From positions 248,001 to 312,000 of the forward strand of contig JBDOQK010000011.1 in NCBI GenBank assembly GCA_040437565.1: a stretch of 64,000 nt of DNA, in the 5' to 3' direction. Made by a program: the position numbers and the translations under genes. The notes beneath the pieces are model-generated. The model saw only the letters and a list, made by a program, of their open reading frames with translations. It was not told the origin of the DNA and did no database searches. Position 1 is the first letter of the stretch. Every line of letters starts with the position of its first letter. This DNA comes from Albugo candida (lineage: Eukaryota > Oomycota > Peronosporomycetes > Albuginales). Of this stretch, positions 20,028-30,514 are shown piece after piece.

Positions 20028-21873
20028 TTTTTCGCTTCCAGCGACGCATTTGTACCGTACTAATTGTACTGAATGCTTTTTACCGTGTGCAAGACAATTA
20101 AAAATGCATTTTTATGAATAGAAATCTGGCATGGAATTCTATTTCGTGATCATCAGAGCAGAGCGTGCCTTTCGGTGCGGATAACTTCGATGAGACGTGA
20201 GCTTTTAACAGCTTTCGTGCCGCCATTTATAACATATAATTGTTGCCTTTACAGTGTTTGCATCCACTCGGATACAGGTCGATGTTTGAAGCCACGTGGA
20301 AGTTGCTCATAACCTCAATTGTGTGTGGAATGCATTGTTAGGATCACAAGCATCATATATCCGTATACTGCGGTAGAAGTTGCAATGAGCCCACAGAAGC
20401 GGCCAAATCTGAGCAGGGAGTGATCTGCAACTGTTCCAATGACTCGACGTACTCAGTACAGCATAGTCAGACCAAATACGTTGCTTCAATGATGCGGATC
20501 TCGGGGATGGAAATAAGCCTTGGCAGTCTGACGTTTCACTTAAACTATATTTTGTTACGCTTGACGTTTTTACGCCACTCTCTTCGGGCTTATCAAGATC
20601 TGATCCGTAACAGGTTTGTGGCCAGATATTGTACGCTTCAGGAAGTCCTTTAGCGGTAAAAGTTTCGGGCCCGAGAAGTAAGATGTTAGAGTATCGTTCG
20701 GCACTACGCTTTGATCACAAAATATGCGTGTTAAGAAATCATTCATCGCGGGTTTGAAAAGAAACAATGATGACAGACGTCTCACATTGAATTCTTCATC
20801 TCCTGTGGATTAAGTCGAGGGTGAATCAAAATATCTCGCTGCATGGAATGGCTCAAATATCACGTCATCCAACGCTTACCCTTTACATGCGGAGTAAGAA
20901 GCAAAATTTGCTGGCATGCGCAATGTACATTCACTTCTAGTGAGCAGTAGAGAAAACTAACTTTAGCTACAATGACCATAGATTTTCTAATCGACTTTGG
21001 AAAAGCCACTAGCGATTAGGATGAGAAACACATCTTGTAGTATGTTCGGAGTGTCAGTTATTACAGACGTATCGTGAGCTGATTTCCTACAGTGTAATGC
21101 CTTTTATTGTGAAGCAATTCCGCAAGTTCCATGATCAGGAGATTTGCCGTTGCGATCCGAAAACGCATAGCATCTTTTCGTTTTGCGACATCAGATGTAT
21201 TGCATTCATTAACGTACTTATGTCTAAATCCGTGCTCCATATCGTTTTGAAAGATACTGTATTTATCAAGTCTTTCCGAGTCACTAGTCGACCGAGTCAA
21301 ACAATAGTTTCCAATCACTTTTGGTCTCAAACTTTTCGCTCTATCCCTCAGCTGCTCGCATACCTGTGCTCATNNNNNNNNNNNNNNNNNNNNNNNNNNN
21401 NNNNNNNNNNNNNNNNNNNNNNNNNNNNNNNNNNNNNNNNNNNNNNNNNNNNNNNNNNNNNNNNNNNNNNNNNATGTTCGGAGTGTCAGTTATTACAGAC
21501 GTATCGTGAGCTGATTTCCTACAGTGTAATGCCTTTTATTGTGAAGCAATTCCGCAAGTTCCATGATCAGGAGATTTGCCGTTGCGATCCGAAAACGCAT
21601 AGCATCTTTTCGTTTTGCGACATCAGATGTATTGCATTCATTAACGTACTTATGTCTAAATCCGTGCTCCATATCGTTTTGAAAGATACTGTATTTATCA
21701 AGTCTTTCCGAGTCACTAGTCGACCGAGTCAAACAATAGTTTCCAATCACTTTTGGTCTCAAACTTTTCGCTCTATCCCTCAGCTGCTCGCATACCTGTG
21801 CTCATTTTGTACACGATAATTCTTTCTGAGCATAGAATTTCTAGCTAATAACGTACTTGTTCAAGTCTGATCA
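20028..21873. other. Intergenic, no gene seen
   Basis: Only short, unsupported frames. Contains an assembly repeat and the 5' flank of the poly(A) polymerase gene. Confidence 0.5.
21042..21805. repeat. N gap with 332-bp identical flanks (assembly artefact)
   Basis: 21042-21373 equals 21474-21805 around 100 N. Apparent 240-codon and paired 89-codon frames here are products of the duplication. Confidence 0.9.
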
Positions 21874-24099
21874 GTGCATAATAAAATGCAAAGTTCACCA
21901 TTTCCGGTTGCTCCATCCAAATTGGAGCAAGCATACAAAGCTATACGCGTGACTCCACCTGAACTTATGGACTTAGAGCAGTCCAAAAAATTGAAAGACT
22001 TTATGAGCAAACATTTTCCCACGGAAAATGGGGTCAATATAACTCGACGGTCGTTGATTCTGGCGGAATTACGTACGATATTTCGGGACTGGGTGAAACA
22101 AGTCTGCATTAAGAAAGGCGTTCCTGAAGAAATTGCTGCGGATGCAGGTGGACTGATTCTCGTATCTGGATCGTATCGTTTGGGTGTGAATGAACCTGGC
22201 GCCGATATCGATACTATCTGTGTGGTAAGGCATTATTATTATTTCGTGTAAACTTGATGGGTTTCTGATGTGTGAAATGTTAAGGCCCCACAACAAATTA
22301 CAAGAGAGGACTTTTTCACTTCGCTGAAAAAGATTTTTATGCAACACTCGAAAGTCACAAATCTAAATGCCATTGAAGGAGCAGTTGTGCCTCTACTTAC
22401 GTTTGATTACGAAGAAATCAATATCGATCTTCAGATTGCCATACTTCCTCGTAATACTATCCCGGAGGATTTGAATATCTTGAATGATCAAATACTCGTC
22501 GGAGTCGACGCGGCCACAGAAAAGAGCCTGAATGGACCACGAGTCACTGAATTAATGATCAAAGTATGTTTTCAGGGTCGATGTACAATTTCGCTTTCGA
22601 CGACTGATTTTTGCTGTATAGCTTACGCCAAATCGTGACAGCTTCATCAGTGTATTACGCATAGTACGTCGGTGGGCAAAGCGACGGGGCCTGTACTCAA
22701 ACAAAATGGGCTACCTGGGTGGGGTGAATTGGTGTATTCTGGTTTGTTTCATCAACCAATTGTATCCCACAGCGGCACCAACTACGTTACTCCTACGTTT
22801 CTTTATGGTGCTAGCGAATTGGAAGTGGCCACTAGCCATACAGGTAAGCGGACTGCTTAAGCATTTGTCAGAGTGCTCTCTAATTTTTATGTTCTACATA
22901 CAAAGCTATGCAAGACCGAAGATGTCAAACTTGGTTTGGAAGTATGGAACGCTAATGTGGGGAACAACCGATATCACGTTATGCCAATTCTCACACCAGC
23001 ATATCCATCTATGAACTCGTCCTTCAATGTGTCGACGCATAGTTTAGCTGTTATGAAACAAGAATTTGAAAGAGCCTTAAAGATTGTACAAGAAATTTTG
23101 AACCGAGGAGCCGTAGACTGGGACCCACTGTTTGAATCTTCAGACTTTTTTGCAGTACAACAACATTACCTTGCCGTGGACGTCTATACAACGAACAGAG
23201 AAGATGAACAAGCATGGTGTGGCTTTTGTGAGTCCAGAATCCGTAAACTTATTGAAAGTCTGGCCTATATACCCATGCTTTGCCACCTGCGGGCATTTCC
23301 CAAGCGATTCCCACTCAGCTTTGCTGATGAAGACCACGATGAAAATATAGAGACTCCAACGGATCGAAAGAATGATGTAAAGGAAACTTCCAAGTATGGT
23401 GCCTGTTTTTATGTAGGATTCGATATCGATAGACGCCAATTGCGTAGCCGAGAGGTCAGTATCGATAGCTCCGTCGATTATTTCAAGCACAATGATTTAT
23501 ATCGATGGAATAAGCGGTCGGAATCCATGGATGTAAGAATCACTCCTGTCTTGTGGAAAAACCTCCCGGAATATGTTTTTGAGGAGATGGGAGGCCGAGT
23601 AGTCGCCAAGTCCATTCGCAGAGAGTATCTCAAACGCAAAAAGGAAGAAGAAAGAGCAGCCGAGGAAGTGCTAGCAGCTAGTAAGACTTCTACTGACGAT
23701 GACACCATAATCTTAGGGAACAATTCGGTTGGCGTGGAAGTAGTAGCCCCCAGTGATGGACCAGCATCGGGTAAAGACCCGTCAAAATCAATTGGAACGG
23801 AAAATCCAGCAGAAAAACAGATCGTAGTCACAGAGAAGCGTCTGTACGACGAAGTAGCCGCACCCAAAGCAGCAGGAGTATCCAGTCCAAGAGGTCATGT
23901 TCCTTCTTCTGCTGGATCGGATTCATCAATCAAAGAGTATCATTTGGGCTCACAAGACGATCAGACTGTATTGGATTCAACATTATCGCCCATGAGATTA
24001 GGGAAACAACAGGATCTTCTTAGTCAGAAAAAGCCTCCTTCCATCGCTTCCCCTCGAAAACGACGTAAAATGAAAATAACTTTTGCCAAACTGAATTGA
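21874..24099 (+). CDS. PAP: Nuclear poly(A) polymerase
   Basis: Adds poly(A) tails to cleaved pre-mRNA. Exons 21874-22224, 22285-22563, 22622-22843 and 22906-24099 give 681 aa. Introns of 60, 58 and 62 nt all have GT-AG ends, and each join restores family sequence: TICV/APQQITREDFF, ELMIK/LTPNRDSF, PLAIQ/LCKTEDV. The nucleotidyltransferase motif GSYRLGV...GADID gives D111 and D113, and the third catalytic Asp is D165 (INIDLQ). The central domain motif GYLGGVNWCILV and the RNA-binding-type C-terminal domain (PILTPAYPSMNS) follow. The C-terminal tail is Ser-rich with a basic nuclear-localisation-like SPRKRRKMK. A second ATG at 21886 is possible. Convergent with APC1, 228 bp apart. Confidence 0.95.
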
Positions 24100-24327
24100 G
24101 AGCAGAAAAAAATGACGCAAAAAAATGAAAAAAAAAGAGGAATAGTGAAAATCGTCGAAAAAGAATGAAAGGAAGCAAAAGCTAGTTGAAATAGCATAGT
24201 GACCCATTTTTCGTTCTAGTCGTGAGAACAGGTAAGCGAGGTAGAGCGAGAAATTGGTCCATGAAATCTATGCTGTTGTGAGGCTAGGGAGAGAAAAGAA
24301 GATTGGCGTGAAAGTCGCAAACTTGGA

Positions 24328-27300
24328 TTACCGGATAAACGAAAAAAATGAAAGCAATTCTTGCCAAAAAGTCAATGCCTGGGAAAGATCGGGAATTGAG
24401 TCGAGATTCTCCATCTTGAATCCTTCAGGAGAGTTCACGCAATGTAATACTTGTTTCCACTGTCGCAGCCATAAATTGATTGTGCTGGGTCCTTCCAGAT
24501 ATATTAGTAATTGATAGAATGCAACAGGGTGCACTTGTTGAGCATAGTTAATCAAAGATACTGAGTTTGCACCATCGGGGAAATCTCGGGTAGCTGGAAG
24601 AAGCCTGTGTTTCCATTGTGCTCGCAAGCCAGTTTCGACAGCAATTTCCAGCCTAGCGGCATAGTTTTGAGTGCTACGATTCCCTTCTTTTGCGAGAAGC
24701 TTGATATTTGATGCAAACGTTTTCAAGTTGAATAGGTCGTCGAGCGTTATGTTCAACGCACAATGCAGTTGCCCCAAAGTCGCTGCAGCTTGTAGACAAA
24801 CAACTCCAAGTTGTTTAGAGCCCGTGCACATTACAGAGGCATCTGTCAATAAGCTCAACCCATCTTCTTTCCACCAATGCTCAGCGCTAGATAATACACC
24901 GGATGCCTTGAGATGCATATTTCTTGCTGATTTCTCCATCAAATCTCCGGCCGAGTGGCACCACGACGTGTACATGTCCGAGATGCAAGTATCTGTATCA
25001 GTAGAGCCTTGCTTCCAAAAATCTGCAGTAACGCGATGTCGCTTCTTTAAAGCAATCAATCTTCTCGTATGAATCAACTGTATCCGAGTCTGATTCATGT
25101 CGTGTGATTTATTCAAAGCCAAAGGATCCAGGCATTTCTTGAAATTTCGCGGTATCATAATGTCGATCGGATAATACTCTTTCGACGAAATTTTGATTGT
25201 TCGGATTCGTTCCAGTTCAGGTAGAATGCATGGACTCTGATATTCGTGCCACACGTCGTGTTTCGATTTTCTTAATGCGCGAATTGTGGTCTCCTCCATG
25301 TCCCGAAGTTGTATGCTCATGCTTACGGATCTCGACACGCAGTCATCAACGCTTATTGTTTGTGTAAATCGATCATTGTCGGCAGCAAGCACATACAAAT
25401 GTCGAAAAGACTGCAAGTGACATTTATTGTCGGCCGTGTTAACCGGATAGATTGGATACAAGGCAATGACAAGTGCGGCAATGGCTGCATTGCTTCTTGA
25501 TACTGTTGTTTTCCCTCCGCCTAAGAATAAGAGCCCAATACTCATACTTAAAGCCATATGATTGCCATACGTCAACCCTGCGTTCACGTGCTGCCGCAAA
25601 TTGAGTGATCGAAATAAACGCAATGACTCGATATTTCCTGTTCCGGCATCGACCAGTGCCAAAGATTGAACGCACACTACCAGGCATCGCTCTATTGTCC
25701 CCTTGTCGGTAAAGACCACTTCAATTTTATCCGACGATCCATGCCGCATTGCTCGGAAATGGTTGGTGAAGCGCATGAGCACAGATCGTGCAGTGCTTTC
25801 ACTCGTACCAGCATATCTCAACCCGATACTCATACACGCACCGGCGATAATATTGGCGTACGCCACAGTCACAAGTTGGGCATCCTCTATAATCATTTTT
25901 GAATTGCTTGAGCCGGGTTCGTGTTCTGCTCCACTTACTTGCAAGTATGCTGCACGCAATTGCTGGGGAACATTGTGATGTAAAATCCAATTCTCGGTCG
26001 CTTCTACATCGTTCCATAGAATAAGATTTTTTCCAATCGTTCGAATCATCAAAATATCGGGCCGAACGCACTCCAAAAGTTTCAAGGTGTTGGGCAACGC
26101 CAATTTCTGTGCAATTGATACGTTCGATGTCTTCATGTACATAAACGCCAAAGCGAATACGCTTCCGGGAGCTGTAACGTCGATGTTTATAAGTTCAGCG
26201 CTTTTACGCCCAGAACTGCTTTGCTCACTCTTGAACCTTTTTTTACCGAAAGCATTCAATCCATTTAGTTGCAGTGGAGTCGATTTTCTGCCACGATACA
26301 GACAGCCACTTATGGAACCCTGGGGATCTACATCGGAAGTTGGGGCTTCCAGTGTGCCTCCGACAATGCATTGATATAAATTCTCTTCCACATGAAGATC
26401 CATCAGTCCATGATCACTGGTGGTCGTTTGTCCTCTTCCAAGTAATACAAGACCAAGAGCGAAGCCTGCAGCAAGGGAATACCCTTCCAATTGCTCGAAA
26501 CATGCCGCTGTCATTCCTGTGTTGTTCAAATGACTGGCTGAGAACTGGGGTGAACAAGGAGATCGTTTGATCTCCGAAAGAAGAGTCTCAGTCATAAGTC
26601 GCTGACCTGTACCCTGATACAGAATCCCGAGACCCAATAGCGCTGCAATGCGAGTGGACAATGGAGTCGAAAACTCACCGTATGATGACGGAAGAAGGGC
26701 GGGAATATGGAGACAAAGTAGTTTCGAAACAGAACGATCGAATGTGAGTTCTAAACCTGTTCCAACGCCAGCAACGATCAAGTGTTTCTTCCCTGCGGAT
26801 TGATCATTGCCATATGTTGTATTCGCCACGTTGACATCAGATGTCATCAAACTCGACTCTTCTTCACCGTGTGTGTGATTTTCTTGTCCTAGTAGATATT
26901 CTTCAGCGTCAAAGTCGTACTCACTCAAACGTGAGATATCCTGCGACTCCTCTAGTCTTTTTGCAAGTTGTCCTCGCTCTCCATTTTTCAGATGCCGCAT
27001 TCTGCGAGTATTTGCTGCGGTGATAGCCATTCCCAACAGAATACTCACCGATAAATGTTCGTTTGAAAGTGATAAGTAATTGTAGACGTCCGCCATGGAG
27101 AGACATTGCAAGTGCCCTTGAAGTCCAAGACCTAATAAAAACCCAGCATGTGACGCGTAGGCCTCATTGATGTCTGGCGTATGTTGATGGCCATTTCGAT
27201 TCGAGTTCTGGTAGTTACTTGTACGACTCGCCGATGAGGTACTTGTGGATGTTTGATAATCTTCCGGTCGTGGTCGATGAAATCGAATCCAGTATCTATT

Positions 27301-30300
27301 AATGAAACCGAGCTTGTCATCTGATGGTAGCCTCAGTCCTGTAGCACAGCCGTTATGATATTGAGGCCAATACGTAAGCTCTTTTGCGTAGGAAGACACA
27401 TCCAACAAAACCACAGTGTTTCTTGGTGGGACTCGTCCAGCAAGTGGTAGGTCTGGTACTTTGAGCTGCCACGCGATTGTTGTATCGTCTTGTCTGCTAA
27501 GTGTTTTGGAGATGTCACCGGAAGCGGAAGATGGTGGATAGTATGTGCCATAGGTGACCATACCACGTGCAACTGACAAGGCCATCGAACGCTTGCACAT
27601 CGACAGCAATCGTGATTGCTGCTCGACTCTGAAATCTTCCTCTGAGCTATCATCAGATTTTTCAATTTTGAGGTTGACTGGGGCACTAGAACGCAATAGC
27701 CGTCTAACCTCTTTCAGCCTTCGATCCGCGGGAAATAAAACTTGACATTGTTCCATCACCAGATCCAAACCATCGTCCTCACATTTGATATCATCTCTGA
27801 CTTCACTGCTGCTTGAAGTCCCGCTATCTTTCTGTGTATATGTGGCCGTATCAATTATGTTTCGAAAATTGAGATCGGGCAATAGAGTCAAATCGTTGCG
27901 ATCAAGAAACATACAGATCTTCTCGCTCAGATATGGTGGCGGGCAATCTTGCATCCGGGACATTGCTATCAAAAATGGGCATGTGATTCCAAAAGGAAGT
28001 TCCTGTAGATCTAGTTGTGCGCCGATCTTATCTTCTGACAGGAATACAAGGATACGTAGCAAAGATTCTTTCTCAATCAACCCTTCTGTCGCTGAATCGG
28101 TAAGTCTCATCGTGTCAAACATCCAGACTAAGCTTTCAGATCGCCATAAGGGTGATTTTCTGTGTGCGCGAGATCGATCCCTATCGAGCTTTTTTGCTAA
28201 AATCGGAAATCGATATGGTTGGAAAGATGCGAATTCTTTTTGATTTGCATGGAGCCATGACAGCAAATCCGGAGGGATTGTGACATGCGCTGATTGATTA
28301 TTGTTCTCGGCGATTTGACCTATGCTACCCGAATGAAACGGATGCACCTTTTCTTGTGGTCGAGAATACCTTCTTCGCGCAATTTTTGTTCCCGAATATG
28401 GTCGAGTTGTCTGATAATACTGCTCGTAATCGAGGAGGTCAAGTTGTACGGCAAGACTTTCAAGTATTTGTGACAGCGATTGACGATCTGACAAAGAGGT
28501 TTGACTGATTCGAAGTCGCAAGTCTTCATGCAAGAGATGCAAGCTTTCGAAGACCAGCAGCACGATAGACTGGTTCCAAAAGGATTGTTGTGAGAAAGCT
28601 TGGCAAAACGGTTCATTCTCATTATTCGTATCTGACTGATCAGCTGAAAAGTTATCTTGGTCGTTCGATAATTCACTCGAAAATAAGAAAGGATTCTGAG
28701 ACTGATAGTCGAAATGAAAATCTGACTTGCACATTCTTTTGAAAGCAGAATTATGCTTCGCAAATTCGCTCCTTGTAGACACCTGATTCTGTCCGGTTGA
28801 TATAGCAGATGTCTGAAACGCAACCTTCGCCATTTCTCTCAAGTATGTGGTAAATTCCCAACACTCAATCTCATTTGATCCACAAAAATGATTCTGCTCA
28901 TATTTTCTGCTACTTGCTTCTAATATACCGGCTTTCATGCATAATACGACTGCTGAAGGAAGACAGTATTCCAAGACGTCCCATAGTAATATCCAGAGAG
29001 ACGAAAAACCAGTGTGTGCCTCCGAATCCAGTGGATGCATGATTTGAAGCTGCTTTTGTTGACTGGCGTCGTTTCTAGACTGTGTGACAGCTTCAAACGA
29101 GTTACGAAAAGAAGGAAATATATCCGAGATACTGGCTTCATGAGAAATCTCACAGATGGGTGTGGCAATGTGATATAGATATAAACGGCCATTCTCAGAC
29201 AGGACGATCAGATCTTGAGAAGCCGAACCAGCTTCATTTCGAGAAATTGGGACAGCTTTGATGCATTTGAGTGTAATTGATGCATCTTTGATGGAGACAT
29301 GTTGCTGATTGACATGAAAGGTCTGAATACACAGTTGTGCGCTTGCAGGATCGAACAGATATAGAACAAACACGTTGTCACCATGCGCTGTTTCAATGGT
29401 GTGGATTGTAGTCATTTCCGCAATGCTTCGATCATTGCGCTCACACGGGATGTGCAATATTGGCACTGCCATAAGTTGATACTGCTCATTTTGAGCTGAC
29501 ATTATCCCAATGCGATCGTCAGCTTGAGATCTGAAAGAGTGTGGCACGCGATGTTTGCAACCAAGGGTCAATTTATGCACCTTGATATGGCTGTCTTTTT
29601 CATCGTAACTGATCAATAAAGTGAATTTGATGGTGCCTTTGCTGACAGAAATACAGTCCATAACTTGACCAACCGTGTAATCTAAAGAAGAGCAGCTTTG
29701 TCCTAGCACGCTATCGCAGAGTATTGGGTGGGGATCCTGCAGTGGATGGTATAAAGCATACAGTCTAGCGTCGACCGGCTTTGAAGCCTGAGTAAAAGCA
29801 TGCGGTAGATTAGGCTCCCTATCTCGTTCAATTAGCAAACCATCAATACGTTTTGGCTTTGTTTCAGCATTATCGCTGGATCGAAACAAAGTGAATGGGA
29901 ACACACGCCCAATAGAGAATTTAAAATAGACGTCGTAAACGTCTCCAACTGAGGAGCATAGCTGAATTCGATTGCGTGCAAGTGCCATGCAGACGAATAA
30001 AGTTCGATTGGACTGATTGTACTTGTCATCTCTGGTTCGATCTTTTTCAGTAATCGTGGTTCTAGAGGACTTCTTATCGAAAACGAGTACATCTGGATGA
30101 TGCTGTAGTGATTGGAGGTCAAAAGCTGCCAAAACAGCATCACATACACGCTCTTTAAAGCTGTACCTTGCGAACCTCCACGCCTCAAGAACACCAATAC
30201 CGTCATTCCCACATTCGCTATCAGTCACAGCGCTTGCATGCTGTACTACCACATCATTTTGACAAATTGTTAGCATTAATGTATGGAGGGAAGGCCGTTC

Positions 30301-30453
30301 GGATTTAGAAAATGAAGACTGATTTCTGGCAATGGTGGGATCTAAAATGCCATTAGCCTGTACTTTATATTTGATTGAATAATACCGTACACGATCATTG
30401 TTCACAATTGGTTTCGTTCCGACGCAAATGGCCGGAAGCACTGGTAGCGGCAT
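24328..30453 (-). CDS. APC1: Anaphase-promoting complex subunit 1
   Basis: 2041 aa in a single uninterrupted frame. APC1 is the largest scaffold of the APC/C ubiquitin ligase that drives exit from mitosis. The N-terminal half looks like the WD40-like beta-propeller region. The C-terminal half has proteasome/cyclosome-type repeats, visible as repeated glycine-rich helices (HAGFLLGLGLQGHL, IAALLGLGILYQGT, AAGFALGLVLLGRGQ, ALSMSIGLLFLGGG). These are the hallmark of APC1 and of Rpn1/Rpn2, and length and layout fit APC1. A gene this long without introns is notable next to intron-rich neighbours. The start at 30453 (MPLPVLPAICVGTKP) is the first Met after an in-frame stop. Its 5' end is only 61 bp from the stop of the upstream same-strand TYW gene. 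Confidence 0.93.
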   Translation of the reverse strand: MPLPVLPAICVGTKPIVNNDRVRYYSIKYKVQANGILDPTIARNQSSFSKSERPSLHTLMLTICQNDVVVQHASAVTDSECGNDGIGVLEAWRFARYSFKERVCDAVLAAFDLQSLQHHPDVLVFDKKSSRTTITEKDRTRDDKYNQSNRTLFVCMALARNRIQLCSSVGDVYDVYFKFSIGRVFPFTLFRSSDNAETKPKRIDGLLIERDREPNLPHAFTQASKPVDARLYALYHPLQDPHPILCDSVLGQSCSSLDYTVGQVMDCISVSKGTIKFTLLISYDEKDSHIKVHKLTLGCKHRVPHSFRSQADDRIGIMSAQNEQYQLMAVPILHIPCERNDRSIAEMTTIHTIETAHGDNVFVLYLFDPASAQLCIQTFHVNQQHVSIKDASITLKCIKAVPISRNEAGSASQDLIVLSENGRLYLYHIATPICEISHEASISDIFPSFRNSFEAVTQSRNDASQQKQLQIMHPLDSEAHTGFSSLWILLWDVLEYCLPSAVVLCMKAGILEASSRKYEQNHFCGSNEIECWEFTTYLREMAKVAFQTSAISTGQNQVSTRSEFAKHNSAFKRMCKSDFHFDYQSQNPFLFSSELSNDQDNFSADQSDTNNENEPFCQAFSQQSFWNQSIVLLVFESLHLLHEDLRLRISQTSLSDRQSLSQILESLAVQLDLLDYEQYYQTTRPYSGTKIARRRYSRPQEKVHPFHSGSIGQIAENNNQSAHVTIPPDLLSWLHANQKEFASFQPYRFPILAKKLDRDRSRAHRKSPLWRSESLVWMFDTMRLTDSATEGLIEKESLLRILVFLSEDKIGAQLDLQELPFGITCPFLIAMSRMQDCPPPYLSEKICMFLDRNDLTLLPDLNFRNIIDTATYTQKDSGTSSSSEVRDDIKCEDDGLDLVMEQCQVLFPADRRLKEVRRLLRSSAPVNLKIEKSDDSSEEDFRVEQQSRLLSMCKRSMALSVARGMVTYGTYYPPSSASGDISKTLSRQDDTTIAWQLKVPDLPLAGRVPPRNTVVLLDVSSYAKELTYWPQYHNGCATGLRLPSDDKLGFINRYWIRFHRPRPEDYQTSTSTSSASRTSNYQNSNRNGHQHTPDINEAYASHAGFLLGLGLQGHLQCLSMADVYNYLSLSNEHLSVSILLGMAITAANTRRMRHLKNGERGQLAKRLEESQDISRLSEYDFDAEEYLLGQENHTHGEEESSLMTSDVNVANTTYGNDQSAGKKHLIVAGVGTGLELTFDRSVSKLLCLHIPALLPSSYGEFSTPLSTRIAALLGLGILYQGTGQRLMTETLLSEIKRSPCSPQFSASHLNNTGMTAACFEQLEGYSLAAGFALGLVLLGRGQTTTSDHGLMDLHVEENLYQCIVGGTLEAPTSDVDPQGSISGCLYRGRKSTPLQLNGLNAFGKKRFKSEQSSSGRKSAELINIDVTAPGSVFALAFMYMKTSNVSIAQKLALPNTLKLLECVRPDILMIRTIGKNLILWNDVEATENWILHHNVPQQLRAAYLQVSGAEHEPGSSNSKMIIEDAQLVTVAYANIIAGACMSIGLRYAGTSESTARSVLMRFTNHFRAMRHGSSDKIEVVFTDKGTIERCLVVCVQSLALVDAGTGNIESLRLFRSLNLRQHVNAGLTYGNHMALSMSIGLLFLGGGKTTVSRSNAAIAALVIALYPIYPVNTADNKCHLQSFRHLYVLAADNDRFTQTISVDDCVSRSVSMSIQLRDMEETTIRALRKSKHDVWHEYQSPCILPELERIRTIKISSKEYYPIDIMIPRNFKKCLDPLALNKSHDMNQTRIQLIHTRRLIALKKRHRVTADFWKQGSTDTDTCISDMYTSWCHSAGDLMEKSARNMHLKASGVLSSAEHWWKEDGLSLLTDASVMCTGSKQLGVVCLQAAATLGQLHCALNITLDDLFNLKTFASNIKLLAKEGNRSTQNYAARLEIAVETGLRAQWKHRLLPATRDFPDGANSVSLINYAQQVHPVAFYQLLIYLEGPSTINLWLRQWKQVLHCVNSPEGFKMENLDSIPDLSQALTFWQELLSFFSFIR

Positions 30454-30514
30454 TTTGCCTAGTCATCGAAATTAATGTGACCTTGATTGAAATTAAGGAT
30501 TTGCCAAAATGTCT

